Shown here: positions 10,797 through 22,224 of the stretch, piece by piece
Numbering within the stretch: position 1 is the stretch's first letter
Layout: every line of letters begins with the position of its first letter
Origin: Przewalskia tangutica
Taxonomy: Eukaryota > Streptophyta > Magnoliopsida > Solanales > Solanaceae
Assembly (NCBI GenBank): GCA_029844215.1
Contig: CM056723.1
Span: 89,830,790-89,894,789, forward strand
DNA: 64,000 nt
Direction: 5' to 3'
Program-made: the position numbers and the translations under genes
Notes under the pieces: model-generated
Told to the model about the DNA's origin: nothing
The model's input: the letters and a program-made list of their open reading frames with translations, nothing else
Databases searched by the model: none

Positions 10797-13700
10797 TCAC
10801 ACGACCGAACCGGCCGTGGATCGTGCCTTACCCCGGGCACCCTAGTGATACAACATCAGAGAAAACCAGCGGAAATAAAAACTTAAACATATAAAACAGT
10901 GAAATAAGAAAGCAGGCTAACCCAACGGTTACCTTTTTGTACATAAATTAAAACTTGAGCGATATCCCTTACAAACCCGCCACAACAATGCTACTGCACT
11001 CTAAGAATTTTGAAACAATAATGACGGACAGGCCCCGCCATGCCCCCGAATATACAAAGCCTACTACTTGTGGAACCGTACCACGTGACAAGCTTCCGAG
11101 ATATGGAGCTTTCCGAGAACCGAACAAATGATCCTAAGAGAGTGGATCGCCAGCTATGTACCTCAACTGCGCATGAAACGCGGCCCGGGCGAGGTCGACA
11201 ACAGTACCAAGTATGTGGCGTAGAATCATCAGAAATGAAATCATAATAGTCTATATAAAGCGAGATGTGTATGATAACCAAATTACAAAGACCACAACAT
11301 ATAAGCGGTCATATCAAGATAGGGACTCATGCCCGTGAAATCATCACTCAAATACAACTCGAATTTAACCCGCACAATGGCGCGTGCCTCGATCTCACCT
11401 CGGTATAAGCGTGGCCCCGAACCGTCCTAATGGGCCCATACCCGTGGACCATCCAACGTGTCAGTATGCCCAAAGGAAATAACAAGATGATACTCACTGT
11501 GGAAGCATACCCGTAGGCTACCCAACGTGTCAGTATGTCCAACCAACTAACCAGATAACACTCCTAATGGAAGCATACCCGTGGGCTACCCAACGCGGTC
11601 GATGTCCAAGAGGATCGTCTGATGGAAGCATACCCGCTGGCTACCCAACGTGTCAAGATGTCCATCAATCAACGGATAGCCGGCCCTCCATCGAGAGACT
11701 CGGTAGCACACAACCAAACACTTGCACAACAAAGGCTACCACAATAAGCAGAGGCAAGTTACACCCAACTCAAGGTACTATACATACTTCTTACCACAAT
11801 GTCAAGTATATCATTAAAATCCAAGTACTTAACCCCTTTAGGATCAAGGTACTCCTACCCTTTATAACAAGTCACTTATGTTTTTCCATCACAAGGAGTG
11901 CAATATTTGAAAACGAGTTACTTCCCCTTTTTCCAAAATCAAGTTACCATTTTAAATCTAATAATGAAACCATTTCTTTATTTTCCATAAAGTCGTTATA
12001 ACTAACTTCCCATAAAGCTATTACAACACTTTATGATTAATAAAACAAGTCAAGACAAAATCATGCCTTTCTTTTAAACCAAAATACTTCAAATTCTTAA
12101 GTCTCTTTTCCTTTAGAAAATCGAATTCCTTACTTTGGAATTTTTAAGAAGATCAAAACTTGATTTCAATAATTCTCATTAGAGCAAATCATGATCTAGG
12201 AAATGTAATGTCATTTTGTCTTATCTTAGCTTCTATGCAGATGGAGGTTTCTCGGTTTTAATATGATTAATTGTCATTACTTCTTTCCTTTATCGACGCG
12301 CATCGCTTGTTCGATCCTTATTCCCATTTCCGAAATTGTAACGTTATTCTTTTAAAAACCAAGTATTCATTTCTCACGAATTAGGTTTTATACTCTTCAA
12401 CACCATTTAGGTCAATTACAAGTCACGTCTCTTATCTTTTGAAATCAACAAACCATTCTTTTAGCTACATAAAGTGGTTATAACAAACTTCCCATAAAGC
12501 CGTTATAACACTTTATGTTTTAAACCAACCAATTACCACTATGAACATTTATGAGACCAATAGCGCCATTCTTTAACCACCGAAAATTCAAGCATTAACG
12601 GATAAGACTTTACTACTATTTCCACACAACGGCCCTTAACACTTCATATCAAGTCAAGACACAAAAGGGAAATCAAATTCCTTTAACACACGCAAGGTCT
12701 ACCGCACTATATATTTTACAAATAGTCATGTCAAGAGGATAGGAAGAATCACATACCTCGCGACGATCGACAATAAGCAAAATGCTCCACAAGACTATCT
12801 CCTTAAGAGAATATGCTACTCGTAGTACTTCAATCCTATAAGTGGTCATAAACCGTCTATCAATCTCTAGCTTGAACGTAGAATAAACTAAGTGCAAAGT
12901 CCCTAAATTCTACGACAATTTGACGGCACTTCCTTTGTTTCTACTAACTTGCCACCTCTTTCAAGGTCGAATTCAATAACAAACGCCCCACAATAATACA
13001 AAATAACCCAATACTTTCCATGCCATACTTGGCCAACCATAAACCAATTCTTAATCCCTTTCAATTCTTTCCAATCCAAGTTCTTAGGCCTAACATGATA
13101 TCTAGCCCTAGACATCTTTAACAAGACAACAGGATCCAAATCTATTCAAATAAAACAGCCTGTGCTCAATCTTAAACTACTAAAATATAATGACCTCGTG
13201 CTCACATCTATACTACTAAAATATAACAAATTTAGGCTCACATCTATACTACTAAAATATAATGACCTTTAGGCTCATAACCAAGATAAGGGAAACTTTT
13301 ACCTTGGAGAAACCCACAAAAGCCCCTTTCTTCCACTTCTTTTCCGTCAAACTCGTCTACCAGTGCTTCCCACAAGTTACCCACACTTTTCCTTCTTGCC
13401 GCCGCTCCAACAGTTTCCTCTTAAGCTAGGTTTTCATCAAAAAAACTAGAGAGAAGGGAGAGGGTTTTCCATGGAAGGGTTTTGAAATGAAATGGCCAAG
13501 TCTTCCACGAATTGGCCCTAAAATAGGCCCTAATCTGGTCAAAAAGGATGGGAGGGACACTTGTCACCCTCCCATAGGTTTTTAACAAAAATATCTCCTG
13601 ATTTCAGCCTTTTATCGCGAAAAATCCTGCCTTGGTGCCGCGGTCCGCTGACGAGCCGCTGCCCGCTGACGGCCGCAAGGCCCACTTCCGAGAAAATGTT

Positions 13701-14059
13701 CCAGATTCAGGCCGCGGCTGAAACCCCGGACCCCAGAACAACCGGCGCTGCCTCGCATTCGGGAGCCGCGGCTGCACTCGAACCGAAATCGTTGTTGCTC
13801 GCTGCACCAAACTTGAAACTTCCATAACTTTTGACTCGATGTCCTATCGATTTAACGGTTTGTTGCGTTGGGATCTAGATTTAACGAACTACATATTAGT
13901 CTTTTAAACACCTCGAAACTCTTAACAACTGGGGTACAACACTCCAAGGTAAACTCAAAATCCGTCCAACACATGTTTGTCAACTTATCTATCGACTCTC
14001 AAAACTTATCTTCCTTGGTATGTTCTTATCTTAACTCCTTGAATTTACGGGGTGTAACA
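10797..14059 (-). mobile_element. RE6 3' LTR
   Basis: The LTR runs from an altered TCACACGACC start to GGGGTGTAACA at 14059. It contains the hairpin chain (11020-11220), a repeated GGAAGCATACCCGTGGGCTA block (11440-11690), the GATCTAGGAAATGTAATGTC block (from 12190), two CATAAAG hairpin blocks (about 11990-12030 and 12474-12522), a 36-bp array and the box GACACTTGTC (13550-13573). It matches the other LTR of the element almost base for base in AT-rich parts. The 144-codon open stretch at 11567-12001 lies wholly inside and is noncoding. Confidence 0.88.
13153..13285 (-). repeat. 36-bp tandem repeat in RE6 3' LTR
   Basis: About 3.5 units contain ATACTACTAAAATATAA followed by a variable ten-base part and GGCTCAC. 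The same array lies at 31603-31722 in the partner LTR, where the variable part reads CAGCCTTAGG throughout. Here it reads TGACCTCGTG, CAAATTTAGG or TGACCTTTAG. Confidence 0.85.
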
Positions 14060-14096
14060 TTCTCCCCCCCTTAGAAACATTCGTCTCGAATGTTCC
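14060..14096 (-). promoter_or_regulatory. RE6 polypurine tract and adjacent palindrome
   Basis: On the minus strand GGAACATTCGAGACGAATG is followed by TTTCTAAGGGGGGGAGAA and then the LTR start. The G-rich tract primes plus-strand DNA synthesis. The palindrome directly before it is found next to the tract in RE7, RE11, RE12 and RE13 as well. Confidence 0.85.
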
Positions 14097-14499
14097 TTCT
14101 AAGTCTCCAAAACGCAGACGCCGGTATAGTCTTCACTATTCCACTCTCAAAAGAAATCAGTTATGCCACTCATGGACTTACCACTAGAAAAATACTCCCC
14201 ACATACTATGTACTTCCGACAAGGATCACTGTAAAATCTTTTACCCAAGACGGTCTTACATCTAGGTTTTAATTGTCATAATTTCTAAGGTTCAAAATTT
14301 TCTCATCCTCAAACTTACCCTTATCACTAATCAGGCTTCTAAATCACATTTATAACACAAAATTATCCGAACATAACACTTAACACATCACTATAACATC
14401 AATGCATACTAGTCTCTAGTGGGTTAAGAATATACCTGTAACTATTACTTCACTGCCCCTTCATGCCGTTCTACTCATGTTCCTTCCCTGCACGACGCA
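14097..14499 (-). other. RE6 noncoding stretch between gag and polypurine tract
   Basis: About 400 bp of AT-rich sequence occupies the place where pol should begin. On the minus strand it contains ATATTCTTAACCCACTAGAG, GACCGTCTTGGGTAAAAGAT and ATAGTGAAGACTATACCGGC, each of which has a counterpart in the spacers of RE11 and RE12. Stops occur in all frames. Confidence 0.75.
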
Positions 14500-15616
14500 C
14501 AAAAGGAGGAGATGAATCAGCCATCGATCCCGGCGTCGAGTCTCTACATCCGCGCTTATCTCTCGTCGACAATTCCTCGCAAATGGCCCCGCTGGCCGCA
14601 TGCAAAACAAACCCCATTCCAAAGACGACACTCCCACCATGGAGCCTACCACAACGGCCACAACGAGGTAGGGTGGTCCCATCCGACTAACGCCCCGCTT
14701 CCCAAAAACTCAAACACGGGAGCCACGACCGCCTCGAATTCCTGAACGTCCCAAGATCGTGATGGAGCACTCATCCGGCCGAGGTAAATAACGAGCTCGC
14801 TGGCCGAGGCCGCCTCGGGTCACCAGAGGACTCTACCGCCCCGCCTCTTCTCGCTGATCTTGGTTATTCCGCCGACTTACGCTCTCACCGCCGCGATAGG
14901 CTCGACGCCGCAATGTCCATGCCCGATCAAGAGCTACAATTGTGCATCCTCCGCTAAATAATCATCGAGTCAGGTGACATAACGGCACTCTATCCTCCAT
15001 ATTGGCCACCACAATGGGACATACCGCCAATGAGTCAAACTCTACATTGTACTCGAATCAGGCGCCTCTTTCTCTTAGCATCAAAAATCTGTTTACCGCG
15101 CCCTCCTCATCCGCGAGGCAAGAAATGGCCAAGGAAAGCCTCTGAGAACTCACCCCAACCAGCTGGAGGTGCATGTTCCCCCCCGGGACAACTCCCACGA
15201 ATCAAACCAGTCGACTGCAGTATCACGCAGCCGATGTGAACCAAAAACCACTGACTCGGTCTCCGAAGCCTTGATCACTCTCATGATCCGCTGTAATTGT
15301 CGGATGAACTCCTGCGGATCATCCTCAGGCCTCGACCCGTAGAACTCAGGTGGGCTACAACTCAGAAAATCCCGTAGCCTCAAACTATCTGACCTCGGGT
15401 GAACTATGGGTACTACAGGAACTGGAACCGCCAGATCCGTCTATCTCGCTCGCCACGATCCCGCCAATAATCGGGCCATCTCTCAGAACCCATCTCCTCT
15501 CGCCCAGTGCCGCGAATCGAGGCTCAGTGCCGTAGTCTCGGGAGAGACCGCCGCCGCTTCTACTCGCAGCCTCCTCTCGATGTCTTGCCGCTTCGGCTCG
15601 TTGCTTTGCGAGGCAT
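14500..15616 (-). pseudogene. RE6 gag (frameshifted)
   Basis: Gag forms the particle and packages the RNA. The start is taken as the ATG at 15616, which gives MPRKATSRSGK, the usual basic N-terminus of these gags. The capsid core follows at 15150-15383 (LRLRDFLSCSPPEFYGS, EDDPQEFIRQLQRIM, DTAVDWFDSWELSRGG). A CCHC knuckle CFACGQRGHLRG, with its last Cys one frame away, lies at 14568-14609. The length of about 370 codons is normal for gag, so only pol is missing. Frame changes cluster at CAG/CTG and CG-rich sites and may be sequencing errors. Confidence 0.82.
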
Positions 15617-15794
15617 CACCGTATACAAAGAACACGTCGAGGAGTCCAACTTATAACACCGCTCTAAGGCACGATCTCGAGTGAGAAGAATGGAAACCAA
15701 TCCTAAATATCCTATAGCCTCCTCGATTATAGATGTGGTGCACAACACACCGATAATCAAGACTTCATCGATACGGTCAGAGACACTCTCCGAG

Positions 15795-15818
15795 GATTAA
15801 TCGCTTCGATACCACTTT
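15795..15818 (-). promoter_or_regulatory. RE6 primer binding site
   Basis: The minus strand reads AAAAGTGGTATCGAAGCGAT directly inside the LTR end. It matches the tRNA-iMet type TGGTATCAGAGC except that CAGAGC is altered to CGAAGC. Confidence 0.8.
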
Positions 15819-16326
15819 TGTCACGACCAACCCGGCCCGTGATCGTGCCTTACCGGCACCCTAGTGATACAACATCGAGAAAACCAAATGAAATAAAAAC
15901 TTAAACATATAAAGCGAGTTGAAATAAGAAAGCAGCTAACCCAACGGTTACCTTTTGTACATAAATTAAAACTTGAACAGCTACATCCCTTACAAACTCG
16001 CCCACAACAATGCTACTGCACTTAAGAATTTTGAAACCATAATGACGGATAGGGCCCGCCATGCCCTGAATATACAAAAGCCTACTACTTCAGTGGAACC
16101 GCACCACGTGACAAGCTTCCGAGATATGGAGCTTTCCGAGAACCGAACATCGATCCTAAGAGAGTGGATCAGTAAGCTATGTACCTCAACCTGCGGCATG
16201 AACGCAGCCCCGGGCGAGGTCGATAACAGTACCAAGTATGTGAAATCGTAGAATATCAGAAATGAAATCATAATAGTCTATATAAAGCGGAGATGTGTAT
16301 GATAACCAAATTACAAAGACCACAAC
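15819..16326 (-). mobile_element. RE6 5' LTR, left part
   Basis: The first 508 bp of the LTR start TGTCACGACCAACCC and include the hairpin chain (16035-16240). RE7 interrupts it in the sequence ACCACAAC; the uninterrupted site can be read in the partner LTR at about 11290. Confidence 0.9.
16322..16326. repeat. Target site duplication ACAAC (left of RE7)
   Basis: ACAAC precedes RE7 and follows it at 29729-29733. The partner LTR shows the empty site with a single copy, which confirms the duplication. Confidence 0.95.
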
Positions 16327-18725
16327 CGTTATACCTCGTATTTCGCAGTATGTACGTAAGGGAATACGCATAAAAAGTTTGGCTTTAAAGTTAGCCTCGA
16401 CGCTTTATTTGTGCACAACACACTAGAAGAATCGCTTTTCCGACTAAACGTTTCCACGCCTTTCGTAGGAAAATTCCGACTATGTCATTTAGTATTTTAT
16501 GGATTTTTCCGAGAGACGAAACATTTTGGACCAACGGAGGCGACACTTGTCACCCTCCAATTGGTGGACTTGACACGCAATAGGGCCGATTGGGTTGGCT
16601 TCTTTGTCTTGGAGTTGGTAGGATATTTTGTGTGCAAGTTGGCCAAGGACACTTGCCTAAATCCTCACCCTACACTTGCCTTGCACTTGTCTTCATCTTG
16701 GCCATTGGTTGGCCAAGGCTTGAGCTATAAATACCTCTTGAGATGAAGAGTTCTTCATCCACAAAAGCTTTCCAAGTCTAAAAATCCTTCCTCTCCCTTT
16801 GTTAGCAATTCGTCCAAACACCCCCTTCCTCGAGAAGCTTGCGAGGCCTACCCCCTAGCTAGCCAAATCTACCCCCTCCCTTGGTAGAAAAGTTGTCTTC
16901 TAGTACCGTTATAATGCCCAAAATACCTAGCCCAAATCCCTTAGTCCTTAGTAGAAGTTGTGAAGAACTTCTAAGGTTTCGAGCTACCTGAGCGTACAAC
17001 TTAGGAGCTAAACCTTGCTCAGCGACTTTATCTAGATATTATTGGGCTTACCGAGGTAACTAATCCTAACCTCTTTTGAATTAGAGAATACTTATCGTTG
17101 TAGTATTAGAATAAGTATTAGATACTTAGAAGAATATCACGAATAGAATTGAACTGTTATCACGGTAGGCGGTTTAAAAGAAGAATAATTGAATCAGACT
17201 CACATAGGACTGCTTTCACAAGAGACTTACATAGCTCACCGGTAGGTTGTTTGCCCGACTTTCCAGAATTATGAACCCCGCTTAGAATGACCCTCAGAGC
17301 GATCTTTGATAGATATCTCGTGACTATTATAGTCGACTCTCGCTGCGACATATTCAACTTAAGGTGGTTTTCACGGTAAGGTATGTGATTCTTCCTAAAG
17401 CATGATATTTTATAATATATAGTACGTAGACGCATACGTGTTACTGAATAATAACTACGCAATGTCTTTGACTTAAGCTGAATAATACTTATGGTAATGC
17501 CTCACGCTTAAGCTTTGAATAATACTTACGAATGCCTCACGCTTAAGCTCAATAACAAAGAATCAAAACATTTCAAAAGAATCTTGAATCATTTTTACGT
17601 AAGATAAATATTTGGTTTTTAAAACAAAAGCGTAAGAGTTATACCGCTTTATGGGAAGTTAGGTATAATACCTTAAGAAGATAAAAGGAACTGTTTACTT
17701 GTTTTGTTTATAAAAGCCTTGTATTGATTTCTGTTATGTAGTAAGATTGTTTGATAAGTAGACATGTTATGACGCTACTGTGTTAGTGTCTTGTAACGCC
17801 GTGTAAGTGGTCATTCTTGCCGGCTTACGTTGCTAACCGGTAAGTCCATTGTATCGTTATTGTATCACCTACCCTCGATCGTTATACGCGGCTTGCCTCG
17901 ATGCGGTCTATACGGCCTACGCGGTCCGTGAGACTATGCGAGCAGCGGTATGCTCCGTGATTGATCATTCCGGCGTTTAGCCCGACGCGGGGACTCTACG
18001 CGTCCGTTGAGACTATGCGGTCTTTTGAGGCTATGCGGCCGCGGAGCCTAGGCGGACGCCGGTTGGCTGCCCCGGCGCGAAATATCTCACGCGTCCGTGT
18101 GGGACCTATGCGGGCCGCGGAAGTCCAGGACTAGGCACGCAGAATGATACTATGGGCGATTGGCCTTGCTTCGATCATTCGCGCCTAGAATAGCACTGCT
18201 ATGCTTTTCCTATTACCGTTGTTGTTTGTGATGTGGCACTATGTGCAATTGAACCGATTGTATTTGTGAAAAGGTTTTAAATACTTTGATTTCATTTTAA
18301 GTACTTTATAGTTTCACATACTTGGTACTCAGATCGACCTCCTTCGGGGCCGCTCATGCCGCAGTAAGGCAAGTGTGCTAGATCCACATCCTTAGGATCT
18401 TTGCGTTGGTGTCGTGAGCTCCATCTTCTCCGAGGCTCTACTTTTGGGTATGATCTCCTCAGATTGTAGATAGTTTTGTATAGCCAGGGTATGGCGGCCC
18501 CGTCCCGCCATAGTTGTTTACTTCCTAGAGGTCAGTAGTACTATTGTACACTGGGATGTAATCGCAAAACTTGAGTTATTTATATTATGCCGAAAGACAA
18601 GCTTTTCATCGATAAAGCGTGTCTTATTTTATAAATCGCTTCGTCTTGTTTTATATTCCGCCGTTACTCGATGTATGACTACTGGGTGCCCTAAGGCACA
18701 GCCACGCCCCGAACGGGTCGTGACA
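16327..18725 (+). mobile_element. RE7 5' LTR
   Basis: The LTR carries a short U3 with promoter elements, then about 2 kb of transcribed leader: two direct copies of CCTCACGCTTAAGCT around 17500-17550, the TTTATGGGAAGTTAGG block (about 17649), a GC-rich ATGCGG repeat (17875-18135), the hairpin chain (18325-18520) and the end GGGTCGTGACA. It is the shortest LTR class here and lacks the GATCTAGGAAAT block seen in RE6, RE8, RE11 and RE12. Confidence 0.92.
16536..16740 (+). promoter_or_regulatory. RE7 5' LTR promoter
   Basis: A palindromic box, GACACTTGTC flanked by GGAGG and CCCTCC (16536-16558), lies about 170 bp upstream of CTATAAATACC (16725-16735), a good plant TATA box. Transcription would begin near 16760, leaving a U3 of only about 430 bp. 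Confidence 0.7.
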
Positions 18726-18750
18726 AAAGTGGTATCGCAGCGATTAATCC
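18726..18750 (+). promoter_or_regulatory. RE7 primer binding site
   Basis: AAAAGTGGTATCGCAGCG follows the LTR. The tRNA-iMet complement TGGTATCAGAGC is recognisable but disrupted at the CAG. Confidence 0.82.
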
Positions 18751-18928
18751 TCGGAAAGTGTCTACGCATCGTATCTAGTAGTCTTGATTATCTGTGTTGT
18801 GCACCACACCAATAATCGTGAGGCTATAGGATATTTAGGATTGGTTTCATTCTTCTCATTCTGAGATCGTGCTTTAGAGCTGTGTTATAGGTTGGACCCC
18901 TCTAACGAATTCCTTTCCTATAACAGTT

Positions 18929-20150
18929 ATGCCTCCACGTAAGGCAACCCGCCTGGCGGGCAAGGCAAATGGCAGGAGTCGCTAGCGTGACACCCAGAGT
19001 TACGAGGGCTCGTGCCCGCCTATACCAGACGGCGAAGTTCTATGACGCCAGCCCCAAAGAGAGACCACGCACCCACACCCCGCCCCACACCTGGGGCGAG
19101 GAGTTAGGGTACAAGGAGACGGCCCACCTATTGGCTAAAGTCAGGCCCGACACGAGGAGAGGCCGGATGCAACAATTCCACTCCAGCCCGCCGCACCGTG
19201 AAGGCACCCGAGGCGTATAGTTTGAGGCTACGAGATTTCTTGAGTTGTAGCCCGCCAGTTTTACTGGTCGAGGCCTAAGATGATCCTCGGGAGTTCATCC
19301 GTCACCGCAGAGATTACGCGGTGATCGTGGCTTCAGAGACCGAGGTCGTGACATTCGGTTCAGATCGGCCGCGTGATACCGCAATCGATTGGTTTGATTC
19401 ACGGAGCTTTCCCGGGAGAGCATGCACCTCCAGCAAGATGGGATGAGTTTTGAGGCTTTTTCACACACTTCGCCTCCGCATGGCGAGGGCACGAAATGAT
19501 AGATTCTTGTTGCCGAGACAGTGAGGACGCGATGAGGAGTACAATGTCGAGTTTGATTCTTTGGCTCGATATGTCCCCGCGACCGGTAGCGTAGATGGAG
19601 GACAGTGGTGCATCGCTATGTCACTGGGCTAGATGATTACATGGCCGAGTCTTGCGGTGTGTCCTTCACCAGCAATGGACATAACCCGATGCAGCTCACG
19701 ACCGGTTGTGAGGAGCGTAGAGACCGCCGGGGTAGCGATATCGCAGCAGAAGAAGGCCAAGACGGCGGTTCTTTTGTGGTCCTCGTGGTGGGCGGCATCG
19801 CCAGGTCCAGATTTGCACCACACCACGCAGAGCGCTCCTACCTCATTTTCAAAGACAAACAGAGCGGTCGGGGCGTCGTGGCCCGGGACTGGATTTCGGT
19901 GGTAGCAGTGGGTGCTAACCGCTCGAGGTCCGCTCGGTGCCCGCCATGGCGTATACCATTCGGGAGCCAGACCGAGCTTGCTATACTTGTGGCCGCAGGT
20001 CACTGCGAGTTTGTCCGACCGGGCGGCGCTGGTAGGCTCACCATGTGGTCTGTGCCGCTTCTTCATCCTCGACAGCTACTCGCCCGAGGCAAGGTACACA
20101 TGGATCAGCGGTCGCGGCAGAGGTCGTGGCGCAGTCCGGGCTTCTAGCGG
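18929..20150 (+). pseudogene. RE7 gag (frameshifted)
   Basis: The ATG at 18929 gives MPPRKATRLAGKANG, the usual start; a stop follows after 18 codons. The capsid core is legible in pieces: LRLRDFLSCSPPVF, DDPREFIR and AIDWFDS (19215-19395), EYNVEFDSLARYVP (19530-19580) and HRYVTGLDDYMAE (about 19610-19645). The CCHC knuckle CYTCGRRSLRVCP lies at about 19975-20020, with the His lost through a local change. The 180-codon open stretch at 19605-20147 starts in the true frame and then leaves it. Gag would assemble the particle and bind RNA. Confidence 0.85.
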
Positions 20151-20159
20151 TCCTCGTAA

Positions 20160-20640
20160 CCGCATATATGCTTTGTCCACCGACAGATCGTGAGGCCTCA
20201 CCGATGTCGCCATGTACCTTATCGGGCCGGGTTTGATGTGTATGCTTTGATAGATCCGGTTCTACTGGCCCTATATATCTCCCTGTTGCTAGTAGGATAG
20301 GGATAGAGCACGAGTCCATAGACCCTTTCGAGGTAGCTACGCCTGGTGATTCTGGTAGCTCGGCGGGTATATAGAGCTTGTCCCGTGACCATTTACAGTC
20401 GTGTGACCCGAGCCGACTTGATAGAGTTGGAGATGATTGACTTCGACGTGATTTTGGGGATGGATTGGCTAGCTTCTTGCTACGCCAATGTAGACTGCAG
20501 AGAGAGAGTAGTACGGTTCCAGCTCTGCGAGGAGCCGGTTGTTGAGTGAGGGAGCACTCAGACGCCGGTGGGTAGGTTTATTTCCTACCTCAAGGCTAGG
20601 AAGATGGTGCAGGCGGGTATATCTACCATCTCGTTCGGTG
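20160..20640 (+). pseudogene. RE7 pol: protease and linker (frameshifted)
   Basis: DLIELEMIDFDVILGMDWLASCYANVDC (20415-20500), described here by its ends DLIEL and NVDC, is the C-terminal half of the retropepsin-like domain. The upstream catalytic region is in another frame. The linker FISYLKARKM-type sequence is recognisable at about 20580-20605. This protease would cut the Gag-Pol polyprotein. Confidence 0.78.
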
Positions 20641-20659
20641 TTTGATATCAAGCCGCGGT

Positions 20660-21560
20660 ACCAGATTTTCGGGCCCGAAGAGTCACGAGTTCCCAGACGT
20701 GTTTCGGATGACCTCGGGTATCCTCCCGAGAGGAGATTGAGTTTTGTATTGACATATTGCGGCACACTCGCCTATTTCCATTCCGCCATACGTAATGGCA
20801 CCCGCCGAGTTGAGAGAGTCAAGGATCGCCAGAGATTTGCCGGAGAAGCGGCTTCATCAGCCTAGTGTTTCTCCCCGGGAGCGCCGCTTTGTTCGAAGAA
20901 GAAGACGGACGCCGCATGTGTGTTGATTACAGCGGTGAACAAGGTGACCATTAAGAATGTATACCCCTTCCTGTGATTGATGATTTGTTCGACCGGGCCA
21001 GGTGCGAGATGTTTCTCCAAGATTGATCTGCGATCGGGCTATCATCAGTGCGAGTCGAGAGAGGTGGATGTCCCTAGATCGCATTCAGACCGCAGACGCA
21101 TTATGAGTTCGTGGTCATGTCTTTTGGGTTGACCAATGCTCCGCAGTATTCATGGATTTGATGAACCGAGTGTTCAAACCATTTTTGGACACGCTTGTGA
21201 TAGTGTTCATTGATGATATCTTGGTTTATTCTCGCCAGAGCAGAGAGCATGCGAGCATTTGAGGCTGTCTTGGCCGATTCTCCAGACAGCAGCTGTACGC
21301 CAAGTTTTCCAAATGTGAGTTTTGCTGACTTGATGGCGTTTCTTGGGCATATTGTCGGGTGATGGCATTCGAGTGGATACGGCCAAGATCGAGGCACAGA
21401 CTTGGCCTGCACCTACTACTCCGGCAGAGGTTCGCAGCTCGGGCCTTGCAGATATTATCGGCGGTTCGGAGAAGTTTGCTTCTATCTTCGCACCATTGAC
21501 TAGGCCGACTCGTAAGGCGCCAAGTTTCATGGTGATGCTTGGAGCGTGGTTTCGATTCAC
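20660..21560 (+). pseudogene. RE7 pol: reverse transcriptase (frameshifted, catalytic box present)
   Basis: In order: VFRMTSGILPREEIEF, then CVDYSG (about 20922), PLPVIDDLF (20965-20990), VMSFGLTNAPQ (21113-21145), the catalytic box VIVFIDDILVYS (21197-21232, both Asp present) and FLGHIVG (about 21340-21360). All main motifs are there, but in at least five different frames. If the small indels are base-calling errors, this could be the most recently active copy in the window. Confidence 0.85.
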
Positions 21561-21599
21561 GAAGAGAGATCGACGACCGCCTCGCTTCTTACTCTTCCG

Positions 21600-21965
21600 C
21601 AGGTCCAGACGGTTATGTCGTATTGTGACGCGCCGGCATCGGTTGGGATGTGTGTTGATGCAGATGGCGGGTTATAGCATATGCATCCCGACACCAAGAA
21701 ACACGGCAGAACTACCCCACCCATGATTTGAGTCGCACCGTAATTCACGCTTTGAAGATCCGAGGCACTATTTGTATGGGGTTCACGTGGATATTTATAC
21801 GCACCACAAGAGCCTCCAGATATCTTCACCGCAGGAGTCGAACTTACGGCAGACGGTGGTTAGAGTTGCTTAAGGATTACGATGTTGATATCCCGTACCA
21901 CCCGAAGGCCAATGTTGTGGCGTATGCCTTAGTCGTAGGTCGGGGGAGCCTATCGATGTGCAGCT
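21600..21965 (+). pseudogene. RE7 pol: RNase H (frameshifted)
   Basis: SYCDAPASVGMCV (about 21621-21660) carries the first catalytic Asp; YGVHVDIYTHHKSLQ (about 21775-21820) is the DHKSL region with the Asp changed to His. The end is a YDVDIPYHPKANVVAYAL stretch (21880-21930). Confidence 0.82.
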
Positions 21966-22224
21966 AGAGAGGAGGACATGGTTCGTGATTTGCATCGCTT
22001 AGCGAGCCTTGTGTCCGCTTGATTGATTCTCGATAGCGATGGGTTAGAGTTCGTGAGGTTGCCGAGTCTTCCATCGCCGGCGAGGTGAAGAGGCAACACT
22101 CGAGGATCCACTTTGATTCGATATCGTGATACGCCTCTTCGTGAGGGCAAGGGTCTTGAGGTAGCACGATGGGTGCTAAGGTTTGAGGGCGATCGTGTTC
22201 CAGATGTTTGAGGACTTCGCAGCA

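Noticed and set aside
13561..13827. Overlapping ORFs on both strands with CG-rich composition, a possible small gene
   Set aside because: They lie in the U3 of the RE6 LTR; the partner LTR (31990-32240) has different frames at the same place because of small indels.
19605..20147. A 180-residue protein gene
   Set aside because: Its start is the gag stretch HRYVTGLDDYMAE, but it leaves the gag frame soon after. The knuckle lies in a different frame, so it is a frameshifted part of RE7 gag.
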